Below, in pieces: positions 8,681 through 16,978 of a stretch of 64,000 nt of DNA (its first letter is position 1; each line of letters begins with the position of its first letter). The notes under the pieces are model-generated. The model was not told where the DNA came from. It saw only the letters and a program-made list of their open reading frames with translations, and made no database searches. The translations under genes were made by a program, and so were the position numbers. This stretch comes from Desulforapulum autotrophicum HRM2 (GTDB taxonomy: Bacteria; Desulfobacterota; Desulfobacteria; Desulfobacterales; Desulfobacteraceae): positions 248,001 through 312,000 of the forward strand of contig NC_012108.1 in assembly GCF_000020365.1 (NCBI RefSeq), written 5' to 3'.

Positions 8681-10396
8681 ATGTTTTGCTTTCAGTGTCA
8701 GGAAACTGCAAAGGGCAGGGGATGTACCATCAAGGGGATGTGCGGCAAGGAAGAGACCACGTCCAATCTTCAGGATCTTTTGATCTACAATCTCAAGGGC
8801 ATTGCCGTACTCGCAAAGGGGCTAAAGGCTTCGGGTGTGAACGTGGGAAGGGATGTGGGACTGTTTGTTGCCAAGGGGCTTTTCACCACCATCACCAATG
8901 CCAACTTTGACGATGACAGCCTTACTCTCTGGATCCAGCAGTCCCTGGGGGTTAAAAAGGAGCTAAAGGCAAAATTTGATGCTTTGACCCCCGGCCCTGC
9001 AAAGGCGTCTTTGTGGGCCCGGGTTGTCGGCCTGTTCAGTGATGCCCCTGCATCTGCTCCCCAGAATATGATCCACGATTGCGCCGTCTGGTTTGACAAT
9101 GATGCAACGGCCTACCAGGAAAAGGCTAAAACCGTTGGAATCCTTGCAACAACAAACGAGGATGTCCGGTCCCTGAGGGAGCTTTTGATCATCGGCATCA
9201 AAGGGGTTGCTGCCTATGCCGACCATGCCGCTGTTCTCGGGATTGAAAAGGATGAGATCTACGATTTTCTCATGGAGGCCCTTGCATCCACCACCGAAGA
9301 TCTGTCCGTGGATGAAATGGTGGCCCTTGTCATGAAGGCAGGTGAGTGTGCCGTAACAACCATGGCGGTCCTGGACGAAGCCAACACCCGGGCCTATGGC
9401 AATCCTGAAATCTCCGAGGTCAACATCGGCGTCAGCGGCCGTCCCGGCATCCTGATCAGCGGCCATGACTTAAAGGATATGGAAGAACTTCTTAAACAGA
9501 CCGAAGGAACGGGGGTTGACGTCTACACCCATGGAGAAATGCTGCCGGCCAACTACTATCCAGCCTTTAAAAAGTACGATCATTTAAAGGGCAACTACGG
9601 CAGCTCCTGGTGGAAACAAAATGAAGACTTTCAGACCTTTAACGGGGCCATCCTCATGACCACCAACTGTATTATCCCCATTAAAAAGAAGAACACCTAT
9701 GGGAATCGGACCTTCACCACGGGTGTGGTGGGCTACCCCGGATTGAACCATGTTGCCGACCGGCAGGACGGCAAAACCAAGGATTTCTCCCAGGTGATTG
9801 CCGTGGCAAAAAAATGTGACCCCCCCCAGGAGATTGAAACCGGCACCATTGTGGGTGGATTTGCCCACAACCAGGTGCTTGCCCTGGCCGACAAGGTGGT
9901 GGAAGCGGTCAAGTCGGGTGCCATCAAGCGCTTCATTGTCATGGCTGGATGCGATGGCAGGCAAAAGGACAGGGGGTATTTCACCCAAGTTGCTGAAAAG
10001 CTGCCCAAGGATACCATAATCCTCACGGCAGGCTGTGCAAAATATCGTTACAACAAGCTTAACCTTGGGGATATCAACGGTATTCCAAGGGTGCTGGATG
10101 CGGGTCAGTGCAATGATTCCTATTCCCTTGCCGTGATCGCCTTGAAGCTCAAGGAGGTATTCGGGCTCGAAGATATCAACGACCTGCCCATCTCCTACGA
10201 CATTGGATGGTACGAGCAGAAGGCCGTGGCGGTTCTTTTGGCCCTGCTTTTCCTCGGGGTCAAGGGTATCCGTCTTGGACCGACACTTCCGGCCTTTGTT
10301 TCGCCCACCGTGCTCAAGGTGCTGGTCGACAAATTTGACATCAAGCCCATCGGTGATGTGGATGGTGATATTGAAGCCATGATGCAGGGCAGGTAA
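8681..10396 (+). CDS. hcp: Hydroxylamine reductase / hybrid cluster protein, class 1
   Basis: The 571-residue protein begins [14 protein letters not shown], and its first four cysteines are spaced C-x2-C-x8-C-x5-C, the class-1 pattern that holds a [4Fe-4S] cluster in Desulfovibrio Hcp. Hybrid-cluster ligand regions are present: [37 protein letters not shown] and [11 protein letters not shown]. Hcp works in the cytoplasm in protection against nitric oxide (NO reductase and hydroxylamine reductase activities have been described). A GGAGGG ribosome site lies 6-7 nt before the ATG. It is monocistronic, followed by a stem-loop, with a CRP/FNR-type palindrome upstream. No hcr reductase gene is adjacent. 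Confidence 0.96.
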   Translation: MFCFQCQETAKGRGCTIKGMCGKEETTSNLQDLLIYNLKGIAVLAKGLKASGVNVGRDVGLFVAKGLFTTITNANFDDDSLTLWIQQSLGVKKELKAKFDALTPGPAKASLWARVVGLFSDAPASAPQNMIHDCAVWFDNDATAYQEKAKTVGILATTNEDVRSLRELLIIGIKGVAAYADHAAVLGIEKDEIYDFLMEALASTTEDLSVDEMVALVMKAGECAVTTMAVLDEANTRAYGNPEISEVNIGVSGRPGILISGHDLKDMEELLKQTEGTGVDVYTHGEMLPANYYPAFKKYDHLKGNYGSSWWKQNEDFQTFNGAILMTTNCIIPIKKKNTYGNRTFTTGVVGYPGLNHVADRQDGKTKDFSQVIAVAKKCDPPQEIETGTIVGGFAHNQVLALADKVVEAVKSGAIKRFIVMAGCDGRQKDRGYFTQVAEKLPKDTIILTAGCAKYRYNKLNLGDINGIPRVLDAGQCNDSYSLAVIALKLKEVFGLEDINDLPISYDIGWYEQKAVAVLLALLFLGVKGIRLGPTLPAFVSPTVLKVLVDKFDIKPIGDVDGDIEAMMQGR

Positions 10397-10410
10397 TTTT
10401 ATAACTGTTT

Positions 10411-10445
10411 CAGGATCACCCTGTTTTTCCAATGGGGTGATCCTG
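10411..10445. terminator. Stem-loop between convergent hcp and helicase genes
   Basis: A perfect 11-bp inverted repeat (CAGGATCACCC at 10411-10421 and its complement at 10435-10445) with a 13-nt loop lies just after hcp and just before the end of the convergent helicase gene. Neither strand has a clean U-tract, so it may be a weak or bidirectional terminator, or an RNA-stabilising hairpin. Confidence 0.55.
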
Positions 10446-10480
10446 GGACGTCATGGCAGATCAGGGGAAACACGGTGTCG

Positions 10481-13000
10481 TCAGACAGGATGTTTCTTGG
10501 CGGACAGGTGTTTTTGAAGGGACGTCATCAGACGAATCTCCCCATAGGAGAACTCGTCGCCCAGGGTTTGCTTGATTGCTTTTAACGAGGCGTTTTCAAG
10601 CTTGTCCAGTACTGCCTGGATGGTCTTACGCCGTTCAGGAGAGATCAATCTGCTGATATCCACAAGGCCGTTTTCCACAAAAAAACAGAGGTGGGTCTGG
10701 ATGGTGTTTTCCACAAGGCCCCGCTCTTTGGCAATGTCTGCAATGGTGAGTCCTTTGTTGAACAGATCAAAGCTCGCCTGCATGGTGTTAGAAGGGGTTG
10801 ACCCTGGTGAGGATGTTTTTGTTGAAGGCTTTTCCTTTTTGGGCTTGGTTGAGGAAGGCTCTGGGGGCTGGGGCAGCACCACGGTTTCAATGTTGTGCTT
10901 TTTTCGATATGCCCTGACCAGTTCCAGGATCTCCTGGCCGTATTTTTTCAGGGTCTTATCGCCCAGGCCCTTGACTTTTTTCAGATCTGCTGAATTGTCG
11001 GGCAGGTTAACCGCGATCTGGATCAGCACCCTTTGATGGAGAACCATGAACGCCGGGACCCCTTCCTGGCTGGCCCTGGCCGTGCGCCATGCCTTGAGGT
11101 CCTGGAACAGCTCTGGATGTTCAATGTCTGATTCTCCATAATCCGGGGGGGGGCTCTTTTTTTTCTTTTCAGGTGTAAAATCAATCTCAGCCCTTGCAAT
11201 GGCATTAAGATAACGGGTCGGTGAAAATCCTGTTGCGCAGGATTCTATGCCGGCACGTTTCACGGCAATCTCCTGCCTGACATTGTTCAGGAGATTGCCG
11301 ATTTTCTTACCCAGTTCCCTGTTGTCAGTCTCCACCTGGAAACGTTCAATAAGGTCATCAAAAGTTGTGGAAAATTTCTCCTGGAACCATGCAGATGCCT
11401 TGCCGGTTCTTTCCATGATCTGGGCGTCTGATTCGGGCAGTACATTGTCCCTGAACAGCGAGAACAACTGCTGTTTGAAATTTTCACTCACGGTAAAGAT
11501 TGTTTCTGCGGCCCGGGTCTGGATCCCCTGAACATCGATTCCACCCGACACCTGGATCAAATTGCGGTTACCGGACAAGAGCCGGGCAAGGTAGTTCAGG
11601 CGGTTGTTGAGCAGTTGAAAGTCAAAGCACTCGATAATCAACCGTTGCTGGAAGTCAATTTTGGCTTTTTCCAGCCTGGTTTCAGAAGGGGGATGGTGCC
11701 GGGCTGTTTCAAGGTAGTCGACCACAGCCGGGTCCGGTTCAATGCCCTGGCAGGGAAGGGGAGCGCTCAACACCATGCCTTCAAAGCTTTTGCACCTGCT
11801 TAAGGCCACATAGACCTGGCCGTGGGTAAAGGCGGCTCCGGCATCAATGATGGCCTTTTCAAAGGTCAGCCCCTGGCTTTTATGGATGGTAATGGCCCAG
11901 GCAAGATTCAGGGGAAACTGTTTGAATGTACCGATGATTTCCTGGCTGATCTCCCGGGTTTCCGGGTGGACCGTGTACCGGATGTTTTGCCATTCAACGG
12001 GCTCAACCGTAATTTCTTCGGTTTCACCGGGACAGAGGATGCGTATCTCCTGGTCGGAAACAGCCATTATTTTACCTATTTTTCCGTTGTAATAGCGCCG
12101 TTGGGGGGAGGAATCATTTCGAAGAAACATTACCTGTGCCCCGATTTTAAACACCAGGGTGGCAGGGGCCGGAAGGGTGTGGTCGGGAAACTCTCCAGTA
12201 ACGGTTGCGCTGAATCGATGGGATTTGCCGGATAATTTGGCCAGACGGTCGCGGTTGGTGGTATCTGCACTGTTGTTGTGGGTGGTGAGAGTGATATAGC
12301 CCTGGTCCTGGTGGGGGGTGAAATTTTCAATGTAGCGCTGGTTGAGTTCGCCAATGGTTTCCGTGTCAAGCCGGTTGCTTCGAACCCGGTTGAGCAGTCG
12401 GATGAACCGGTCGTCGGTCTGGCGGTAAATATGGTTTAATTCAATGGTCAGCAACTCGGTCCGGGCAAGGGCATGGCTGCTGAAAAAAAATACCGATCCA
12501 TAGTGCTGTTGCAGCAGCTGCCACTCAGCGTTTTTTGCTACAGGGGAGAGCTGGTGGAGGTCACCGATCAGCAGCAGCTGCACCCCGCCAAAGGGCTTGT
12601 CATTGCGGCGCAACCGCCGCAGAACCGCATCCACAGAATCGAGCAGATCGGCCCGCACCATGCTGATCTCATCAATGACCAGCAGATCAAGGCTTTTTAT
12701 AATCTGCTGTTTTTCCCTGCTGAACCGGAACATGCGCTGCCTGTTGAGTTCCCCTGTTTCAGATCCTGGAATGAACGGGCCAAAGGGCAGCTGGAAAAAA
12801 GAGTGCAGGGTAACCCCGCCAGCATTGATGGCTGCAACGCCCGTGGGGGCCGTTACAACCATGCGTTTGGCCGTGTTCGCCTTGAGGTCATGGAGGAAGG
12901 TGGTTTTGCCGGTGCCAGCCTTTCCCGTCAAAAAAATATGGCTGTCCGTGTATTGAACAAAATCACCGGCAAGGGCAAGTTCATGGTTTTTTAACGGCAT
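10481..13000 (-). CDS. PIF1-like AAA helicase with HRDC and HTH domains
   Basis: The 839-residue protein has a Walker A motif LTGKAGTGKTTFLHDL (about residues 24-39), the PIF1-type TAPTGVAAINAGG, a Walker B motif LLVIDEISMVRADLLDS, and a C-terminal helicase core with AWAITIHKSQGLTFEKA and VYVALSRC (about 390-425). A mid-protein linker is followed by an HRDC domain (about 645-715, with LKKVKGLGDKTLKKYG) and a C-terminal helix-turn-helix of the RecQ-associated type (LTIADIAKERGLVENTIQTH). This matches bacterial PIF1-like helicases with a RecQ-like tail. It probably works in DNA replication or repair, unwinding G-rich or branched DNA (family knowledge). It is monocistronic and convergent with hcp. 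Confidence 0.88.
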   Translation of the reverse strand: MPLKNHELALAGDFVQYTDSHIFLTGKAGTGKTTFLHDLKANTAKRMVVTAPTGVAAINAGGVTLHSFFQLPFGPFIPGSETGELNRQRMFRFSREKQQIIKSLDLLVIDEISMVRADLLDSVDAVLRRLRRNDKPFGGVQLLLIGDLHQLSPVAKNAEWQLLQQHYGSVFFFSSHALARTELLTIELNHIYRQTDDRFIRLLNRVRSNRLDTETIGELNQRYIENFTPHQDQGYITLTTHNNSADTTNRDRLAKLSGKSHRFSATVTGEFPDHTLPAPATLVFKIGAQVMFLRNDSSPQRRYYNGKIGKIMAVSDQEIRILCPGETEEITVEPVEWQNIRYTVHPETREISQEIIGTFKQFPLNLAWAITIHKSQGLTFEKAIIDAGAAFTHGQVYVALSRCKSFEGMVLSAPLPCQGIEPDPAVVDYLETARHHPPSETRLEKAKIDFQQRLIIECFDFQLLNNRLNYLARLLSGNRNLIQVSGGIDVQGIQTRAAETIFTVSENFKQQLFSLFRDNVLPESDAQIMERTGKASAWFQEKFSTTFDDLIERFQVETDNRELGKKIGNLLNNVRQEIAVKRAGIESCATGFSPTRYLNAIARAEIDFTPEKKKKSPPPDYGESDIEHPELFQDLKAWRTARASQEGVPAFMVLHQRVLIQIAVNLPDNSADLKKVKGLGDKTLKKYGQEILELVRAYRKKHNIETVVLPQPPEPSSTKPKKEKPSTKTSSPGSTPSNTMQASFDLFNKGLTIADIAKERGLVENTIQTHLCFFVENGLVDISRLISPERRKTIQAVLDKLENASLKAIKQTLGDEFSYGEIRLMTSLQKHLSAKKHPV

Positions 13001-13071
13001 TGAATTTATTTGTTTCCCCTGTTTTCTTCAGCAAACAGTTATTGAGTGGTTTCCGTGCTGATTCTATACCG

Positions 13072-13121
13072 ATAACCGGCAGGACCCTGGCGGGGTATCA
13101 GCTCTATCCGCAACGAATGTA
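13072..13121 (+). repeat. Half copy of the dispersed ~95-bp repeat
   Basis: The stretch starting ATAACCGGCAGGACC and ending CAACGAATGTA aligns with the first half of the repeat found in fuller form at 39579-39673 (ATAACCGGCACGGCC to CAACGAATTTT), with several substitutions. The second stem is not recognisable. It lies in the 265-bp gap between the helicase gene and the VOC gene, which otherwise holds nothing clear. Confidence 0.45.
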
Positions 13122-13265
13122 TACTACCTCGATAGCGCTTCAAGATCAAACAATAAACCCTGGGGAATTCCTAATTTTCGGGAACTCCTTTGCCATGTTA
13201 AACTCAACTTGTCGATCATGGTGGGCTCCGACGTATCAATGGGCAAGGTTTCTTGTTTTTTTACG

Positions 13266-13613
13266 TTATTCCCAAAATTCAATCCGATTTCCCTCGGGGT
13301 CATAAAGATAAAAAACCCTGGCACCCCAGAGGTCTTTGATCGGTGTCGGGCTGAGTTTTTTTATTTGAAATTTTCGGTGTGCCGCCCCAAGATTGTCCAC
13401 AGCAAGACTGATGGTAATGCCCATACCCCTGGCGCCCTTGATCGAACAGCGTGATTCATCGGCGATGCTCAGCCTGGCTGACTCGGTCAGAAAAAATTCG
13501 ACAAACCATTCCCGGGTGGTGAGCCGTTGAAAATTTAAACTTTTATCGTAGAATTCAACCGTCTCTGCCCATCGGGTGCAGTATAAAATCGTGTTAACCG
13601 ACTTGATTGACAT
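13266..13613 (-). CDS. VOC/glyoxalase superfamily protein
   Basis: This 115-residue protein has the beta-alpha-beta-beta-beta layout of the vicinal oxygen chelate (glyoxalase/bleomycin-resistance) fold: it opens with SVNTILYCTRWAETVEFYD, has a middle strand MGITISLAVDNL and closes with VFYLYDPEGNRIEFWE, the conserved family ending with its C-terminal Glu metal ligand. The first metal-ligand position is not a clear His, so enzymatic activity is uncertain; it could bind a small ligand instead. It is flanked by intergenic regions and appears to be transcribed alone. Confidence 0.8.
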   Translation of the reverse strand: MSIKSVNTILYCTRWAETVEFYDKSLNFQRLTTREWFVEFFLTESARLSIADESRCSIKGARGMGITISLAVDNLGAAHRKFQIKKLSPTPIKDLWGARVFYLYDPEGNRIEFWE

Positions 13614-13743
13614 GGATATGGATTTTCCTCCTGCCTGGGGTATTGATCAGATTAAATTTTTTCAAAATATGACTTAAAAGACAAGACCTATGTGAGGTTT
13701 TATTGTTTCCAAGGCCCTAAGTCCATCTGCCTCCCGGGGAAAC

Positions 13744-13775
13744 AAAAAAAGGCAGGGGAAATCCCCCTGCCTTTT
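13744..13775 (-). terminator. Rho-independent terminator after the Gly/Asn-rich gene
   Basis: GGCAGGGG (13751-13758) and CCCCTGCC (13764-13771) form a perfect 8-bp stem with a short loop. On the minus strand the stem is followed by seven T residues, the classical intrinsic terminator form, placed about 90 bp after the stop of the minus-strand gene at 13865. The opposite strand also has a short T run, so it may work both ways. Confidence 0.85.
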
Positions 13776-13864
13776 ACCTGTTTTTGTTGTTTAAACTGTT
13801 TGCATTTTTGCAATGCACCCTAAAGGGAATCAGGGTGATCTAAGTCATGTTACAAACGGGTTGT

Positions 13865-14281
13865 TTATTTTGAATTGCTGTCAGGTCCGGGTCCTGGGCC
13901 AGCATCAAGGCCTGGGCCTTGACTTGCATCGGGTCCAGGGCCTTGACTTGCACCGGGTCCTGGGCCGTCACCGTCACAGGAACCGTCCCCATTCCCGCCA
14001 TTCCCGCCATTCCCGTTTCCTCCACCATTGCCACCCTGGCCGCCATTGCCACCGCCATTACCGCCGCCATTACCGCCGCCATTACCGCCGCCATTGCCTC
14101 CCCTGGCAAGAAGGATTTCAGTCTCAAGTGTAGTGTAATCAGTCAACACTGTCATATCCGGGGTGATGTTTTTATCGGAACGGGCAGGTTTTATCTGATC
14201 GGGTAGTGAACACCAGGCCGGTACGGTTGACAGAAGCATTGCCATAAAAATTACCAAGGGGTTCATAAATTTTCGAGTCAT
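13865..14281 (-). CDS. Secreted Gly/Asn-rich low-complexity protein
   Basis: This 138-residue product has a signal peptide (MTRKFMNPLVIFMAMLLS, cleavage probably after PAWCS), a spacer of about 40 residues, then tandem GGGN units (about residues 62-95) and a C-terminal part with repeated GPGPDASQ-like octads. I chose the ATG at 14281 because AAGGAG lies 9 nt before it; the in-frame start at 14305 would put that ribosome site inside the gene. Such sequences are flexible or adhesive surface material in other secreted proteins, but no function can be proven. It has its own promoter (14398-14422) matching that of the ECF sigma operon and a clean terminator, so it is probably a separate target of that sigma factor. 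Confidence 0.75.
   Translation of the reverse strand: MTRKFMNPLVIFMAMLLSTVPAWCSLPDQIKPARSDKNITPDMTVLTDYTTLETEILLARGGNGGGNGGGNGGGNGGGNGGQGGNGGGNGNGGNGGNGDGSCDGDGPGPGASQGPGPDASQGPGLDAGPGPGPDSNSK
14051..14098. repeat. 12-bp tandem repeat encoding GGGN units
   Basis: About four near-identical copies of the 12-bp unit CCGCCATTACCG lie head to tail within the Gly/Asn-rich gene. The multiple-of-three unit keeps the reading frame, so slippage would lengthen or shorten the protein tail without inactivating it. Confidence 0.7.
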
Positions 14282-14397
14282 TTCATTTTTCTCCTTTTTA
14301 ATCATTAATTATTACTGACATTCCTGTGCTGGGTGGATGCCAAGCTCAGCTACTGGGGTCCCAATAGCTTCTTTGATCATGGGCCCTATGCCATTAC

Positions 14398-14422
14398 AAC
14401 GTATGGATGGTTGAAAAGTTAC
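14398..14422 (-). promoter_or_regulatory. Candidate ECF-sigma promoter for the Gly/Asn-rich gene
   Basis: On the minus strand GTAAC (14422-14418) is followed after exactly 16 nt by CGTT (14401-14398). The same arrangement, including a following C/T-TTTTCA stretch, occurs before the sigma operon at 16978-17002. GTAAC and CGTT resemble the -35 and -10 elements of ECF-type promoters. The predicted start near 14390 would give a leader of about 110 nt. Confidence 0.6.
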
Positions 14423-14430
14423 ACTACTAT

Positions 14431-14460
14431 GATTAAATATGATTAAATATGATTAAATAA
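14431..14460 (-). repeat. Three 10-bp AT-rich direct repeats upstream of the -35 element
   Basis: GATTAAATAT occurs twice followed by GATTAAATAA, exactly every 10 bp, just upstream of the candidate -35 element of the promoter at 14398-14422 on the minus strand. Helical phasing places the A/T tracts on one DNA face, as in UP elements or bent activator sites. Confidence 0.65.
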
Positions 14461-14484
14461 GGGGGCTAACGGAGGCGAATATTA

Positions 14485-14805
14485 TTATTGTTGCGGATCG
14501 AAAATACAATTTTCAGAACCGAAATCATCACTTTCTGTGAACTGACAGGGCGGTAGAAAGATTTCATCATCTACAACATAGTAGTACCGGAACGGATTCT
14601 CGTACGGCAGGACCACCACCCATCGACCATCCAAATGCCTTGCTTCGTGGGGTTTGAACCCATCCAGGCTATAGGCAAAAAAGACCCTTTGTGCACCTGG
14701 TTTCTCCAGGTAAAGTACCAGTGAATCTTTTTCTTTTCTGCAATAATGGGTCGCACAGCCAGCGATCAACGTCATAAAAATCACAAGGGTCGATAAGCAT
14801 TTCAT
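14485..14805 (-). CDS. Small lipoprotein with CBM48/AMPK-beta-like domain
   Basis: The 106-residue product begins MKCLSTLVIFMTLIAGC, a lipoprotein signal peptide with LIAGC as lipobox (Cys 17). The mature part (about 30-100) has the E-set pattern of glycogen-recognition domains: QRVFFAYSLDGFKPHEA, then DGRWVVVLPYENPFRYYYVVDDE, and the ending DDFGSEN, which parallels the DDFGGEN ending of the neighbouring anti-sigma factor. The usual carbohydrate-binding tryptophans are poorly conserved. The start is set by an ATGA overlap with the anti-sigma stop; a longer frame toward 14997 only shadows that gene. It may assist or modulate the anti-sigma sensor at the membrane (inference). Confidence 0.75.
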   Translation of the reverse strand: MKCLSTLVIFMTLIAGCATHYCRKEKDSLVLYLEKPGAQRVFFAYSLDGFKPHEARHLDGRWVVVLPYENPFRYYYVVDDEIFLPPCQFTESDDFGSENCIFDPQQ

Positions 14806-15365
14806 ATGCGTGTCTCTATATTTAAAATAGAGTTTTCCCCGCCAAAATCGTCTGCCTCCCTTGCTGGAAGTGTGGGGTCGGCAATTCTGGAGTGGCCATT
14901 CAGAATATAAGCAAACCGATGTTCGCCAGAAACAAGATGAAGGTTGAGTTCCCAGTAGCCGCTGTTGCCGATTCGTTCCATGGCAACTTTCTGCCACCCG
15001 GTGAACGACCCGACCAGTTCCACCTGATTTGCCGCCGGTTCAAAAAGGACGAATCGGTTGTTGCACAGGGGGAGAGGTGGAGACTGGAAAAAAGTAAAGA
15101 GCATCAGCACTGCTGTGGAAAAACCGGCGGCTGTATACCCAATGGGTTTTAACAGGCCCGCCAGTCTTGTCCAGATTGGTGGACGCCATCTGTTTCCAGG
15201 GAGAGGTTCCGGTAGAACCGGTTGAATCTCAATCAATTGTTCCAGTTCCAAAAGATCCAGGGTTTGTTTGTAGAAATCTTTATCATACCGGACTTTTTCG
15301 ACAAATTGTTTTTTTGCGTTTAGATCCATCTCATCGTCAATGTACATGCTGGAAAGATAATCCAT
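14802..15365 (-). CDS. Transmembrane anti-sigma factor with extracytoplasmic CBM48-like domain
   Basis: The 187-residue protein has a cytoplasmic N-terminal part (about 1-75) of the short helical kind seen in anti-sigma factors (MDYLSSMYIDDEMDLNAKKQ), one TM helix (about 80-100, GYTAAGFSTAVLMLFTFF) preceded by basic residues, and an outside C-terminal domain. That domain reads VELVGSFTGWQKVAMERI, GYWELNLHLVSGEHRFAYILNG and DDFGGENS, a close fit to the AMPK-beta/CBM48 glycogen-binding fold including the aromatic positions. The sigma gene precedes it with a TGATG overlap and GGAGG 6 nt before the ATG at 15365. A carbohydrate-sensing anti-sigma role is inferred from topology and position. Confidence 0.8.
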   Translation of the reverse strand: MDYLSSMYIDDEMDLNAKKQFVEKVRYDKDFYKQTLDLLELEQLIEIQPVLPEPLPGNRWRPPIWTRLAGLLKPIGYTAAGFSTAVLMLFTFFQSPPLPLCNNRFVLFEPAANQVELVGSFTGWQKVAMERIGNSGYWELNLHLVSGEHRFAYILNGHSRIADPTLPAREADDFGGENSILNIETRI

Positions 15366-15865
15366 CACTGACCTCCATTTTTAAGGATTGCCTTGAGTCT
15401 AAGGCGGGCCCGGTGAACCTTGACCTTAACGTTGGTTTCGCTGATATTAAGTATTTTTCCGATCTCTTTGTATGAAAACGTTTTGGTTGCCAGCAGGGCG
15501 ACCAGTTCCCGGTCAACTGAGTTGAGTTTCTGGATAGCAGCAAGCATTTTGTCTAATGCCTGTTTTTCAATGAGTTGGGATTCAGGATTGCTAACCCAGG
15601 CCACCTCCTTTTTATCCTGAAATTTTTCCTCCTTATATTTTCGGATCGAATCCAGGAATGCATTCCTGGCAATGGTGAAAAGCAATGCACAATTATTGCC
15701 GGGGGTGGTGTGATAGTGGGAAAAGTATCGAACGAAACTTTCCTGCATAAAATCGTTGGAGAGGTGATAGTCCCCAGTCAGACGGAGCAGGTAGGCAAAT
15801 ATCCGGTCTTTATTCTTCCTGTAAAAGCTATCGTAGGAATCCACTATCCTTTTGCCTTTAAACAA
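15365..15865 (-). CDS. ECF-type RNA polymerase sigma factor
   Basis: This 166-residue protein has only regions 2 and 4, as in ECF sigma factors. Region 2 (about 12-80) contains RIFAYLLRLTGDYHLSND, FMQESFVRYF and LFTIARNAFLDSIRK. Region 4 (about 108-162) contains LNSVDRELVALLATKTFSYK and a recognition helix in ISETNVKVKVHRARLRLK. The frame starts at TTG (15865); an internal GTG at 15844, giving a start directly before DSYDSFYRKNK, is an equally plausible start. It overlaps the anti-sigma gene by 1 nt and lies 69 bp after the Gly/Ser-rich protein gene. A weak GGGG/CCCC hairpin at 15913-15927 may lower sigma expression relative to the first gene. Confidence 0.9.
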   Translation of the reverse strand: MFKGKRIVDSYDSFYRKNKDRIFAYLLRLTGDYHLSNDFMQESFVRYFSHYHTTPGNNCALLFTIARNAFLDSIRKYKEEKFQDKKEVAWVSNPESQLIEKQALDKMLAAIQKLNSVDRELVALLATKTFSYKEIGKILNISETNVKVKVHRARLRLKAILKNGGQ

Positions 15866-15934
15866 GTGCCGGATCCGTCACCACACTCTGGATTGGCCAG
15901 CAGCCTGTAAACGGGGCTTATTACCCCTTTGGAA

Positions 15935-16846
15935 TCATTTCCCGCCACTACCGCCACCGCCACCGCCACTGCCGCCACTACCGCCACTACCGCCACTACC
16001 GCCACTACCGCCGCCACCACTGCCACTGCCGCCATTACTGCCATTACCGCCGCCACTACCCTTACTGCTACTACCACCGTTACTGCTGCCGTCTGAACCG
16101 CCTGTTTTTCCTGCCTTGCCAATGGAACTGGCATATTGATTGGCAACCTGTCGGGGAGAAATGATATTGGCTTTTTGGGTGAGAAGTTGACGTAATTGTT
16201 TTATTTCCTGGGGAGAATATTGATTTTGCAGTGCGTTGCGAAGGATGTCTGACACAATGGAAGACTCGACTCCCAGCCTTGCCATGGTACAAACGGTTTT
16301 CATGGTTTGTATGGCCAGATTGTCGTTTTCTGATCTGTTCCTTGTTTGTTGAAGGGTCCGTACCTGCAGGCGGGCCACCACTGATTTTATATCCGTGGAT
16401 TTCATTCCCGCGGCCATACTGTCGGCGATGGTCTGGGTCATGATTTCAATGATTTCTTTGTCGTTTGATAGAGATCTGGCCAATTGATTTGCATGGGCGT
16501 GGCGGCGGTAAACTGCTTCCATGGCCACGATGATGTTCTGTTCCCGGACTTGTTTAGCCATGCCTTCCATGGCTTTGTTAATAATCGGTTCCGTGGATAA
16601 CCCCTCTTTGGCGGCAGTTATGATCACTTGCCGGGCGCGGATTCGAGTTTGCTTCTGGAAGGTTTTCTGAACCATGAGTGTTAACATTTTCCGGGCCTGG
16701 GATTCGGGTACCCCCAGGGCTCTCATTTCATGGGTTTGCTGTTGAATACTTTCAATGGCCCGTTGGGACAGGGCTGGGGATTCTTCGGCAAAACCCAGGG
16801 TGGAGAAGCACAACAGGATGAAAATGATTTGAAAAAGTTTTGCCAT
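15935..16846 (-). CDS. Secreted helical protein with Gly/Ser-rich tail, first gene of ECF operon
   Basis: The 303-residue product starts with a Sec signal peptide (MAKLFQIIFILLCFSTLGFA, cleavage after GFA). A mainly helical, Gln/Arg/Ala-rich domain of about 200 residues follows, in which short helical motifs such as QARKMLTLMVQKTF and EIIEIMTQTIADSMAAGM recur. The tail of about 75 residues is almost only Gly and Ser with some Asn/Lys (GGSGGSGG units, coded by 9-bp tandem repeats). AAGGAGG lies 4 nt before the ATG at 16846; the upstream in-frame start at 16867 would place that site inside the gene. I do not recognise the family. A role as cell-surface or matrix protein controlled by the downstream ECF sigma factor is inferred. 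Confidence 0.75.
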   Translation of the reverse strand: MAKLFQIIFILLCFSTLGFAEESPALSQRAIESIQQQTHEMRALGVPESQARKMLTLMVQKTFQKQTRIRARQVIITAAKEGLSTEPIINKAMEGMAKQVREQNIIVAMEAVYRRHAHANQLARSLSNDKEIIEIMTQTIADSMAAGMKSTDIKSVVARLQVRTLQQTRNRSENDNLAIQTMKTVCTMARLGVESSIVSDILRNALQNQYSPQEIKQLRQLLTQKANIISPRQVANQYASSIGKAGKTGGSDGSSNGGSSSKGSGGGNGSNGGSGSGGGGSGGSGGSGGSGGSGGGGGGSGGK

Positions 16847-16884
16847 GGATCCTCCTTTTGGCAACAACAGGATTTCTTGACCTC

Positions 16885-16978
16885 ATAATCGACATGGCCG
16901 GAGCAGGGTATCTGCCCTGGCAATAACGAATGCTGAAACGCCTCTGATTGTAATACGTCGGTAAGCGTTTCATATGTA
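16885..16978 (+). repeat. Dispersed ~95-bp repeat, copy 1
   Basis: This copy runs from ATAATCGACATGGCCGGAG to GCGTTTCATATG. Its second half can pair TGAAACGC with GCGTTTCA; in copy 4 (39579-39673) the same positions read TGAAACAC and GTGTTTCA, so the change is compensated. It lies in the presumed leader of the ECF operon, read there in the opposite sense. Confidence 0.7.

Noticed and set aside
9584-10432. 282-codon minus-strand frame opposite hcp
   Set aside because: It mirrors conserved hcp codons and crosses the stem-loop after hcp; no independent evidence for a gene.
13124-13324. 66-codon minus-strand frame between the VOC and helicase genes
   Set aside because: Half of it shadows the VOC gene and it lacks a start signal; the rest is too short to support.
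14485-14997. Long version of the small lipoprotein
   Set aside because: The extra 64 N-terminal residues only shadow the anti-sigma gene, while the internal ATG at 14805 gives a proper lipoprotein signal and an ATGA overlap.
15852-16139. Proline/leucine-rich plus-strand frame
   Set aside because: It is the antisense reading of the glycine/serine repeat tail of the gene at 15935-16846.
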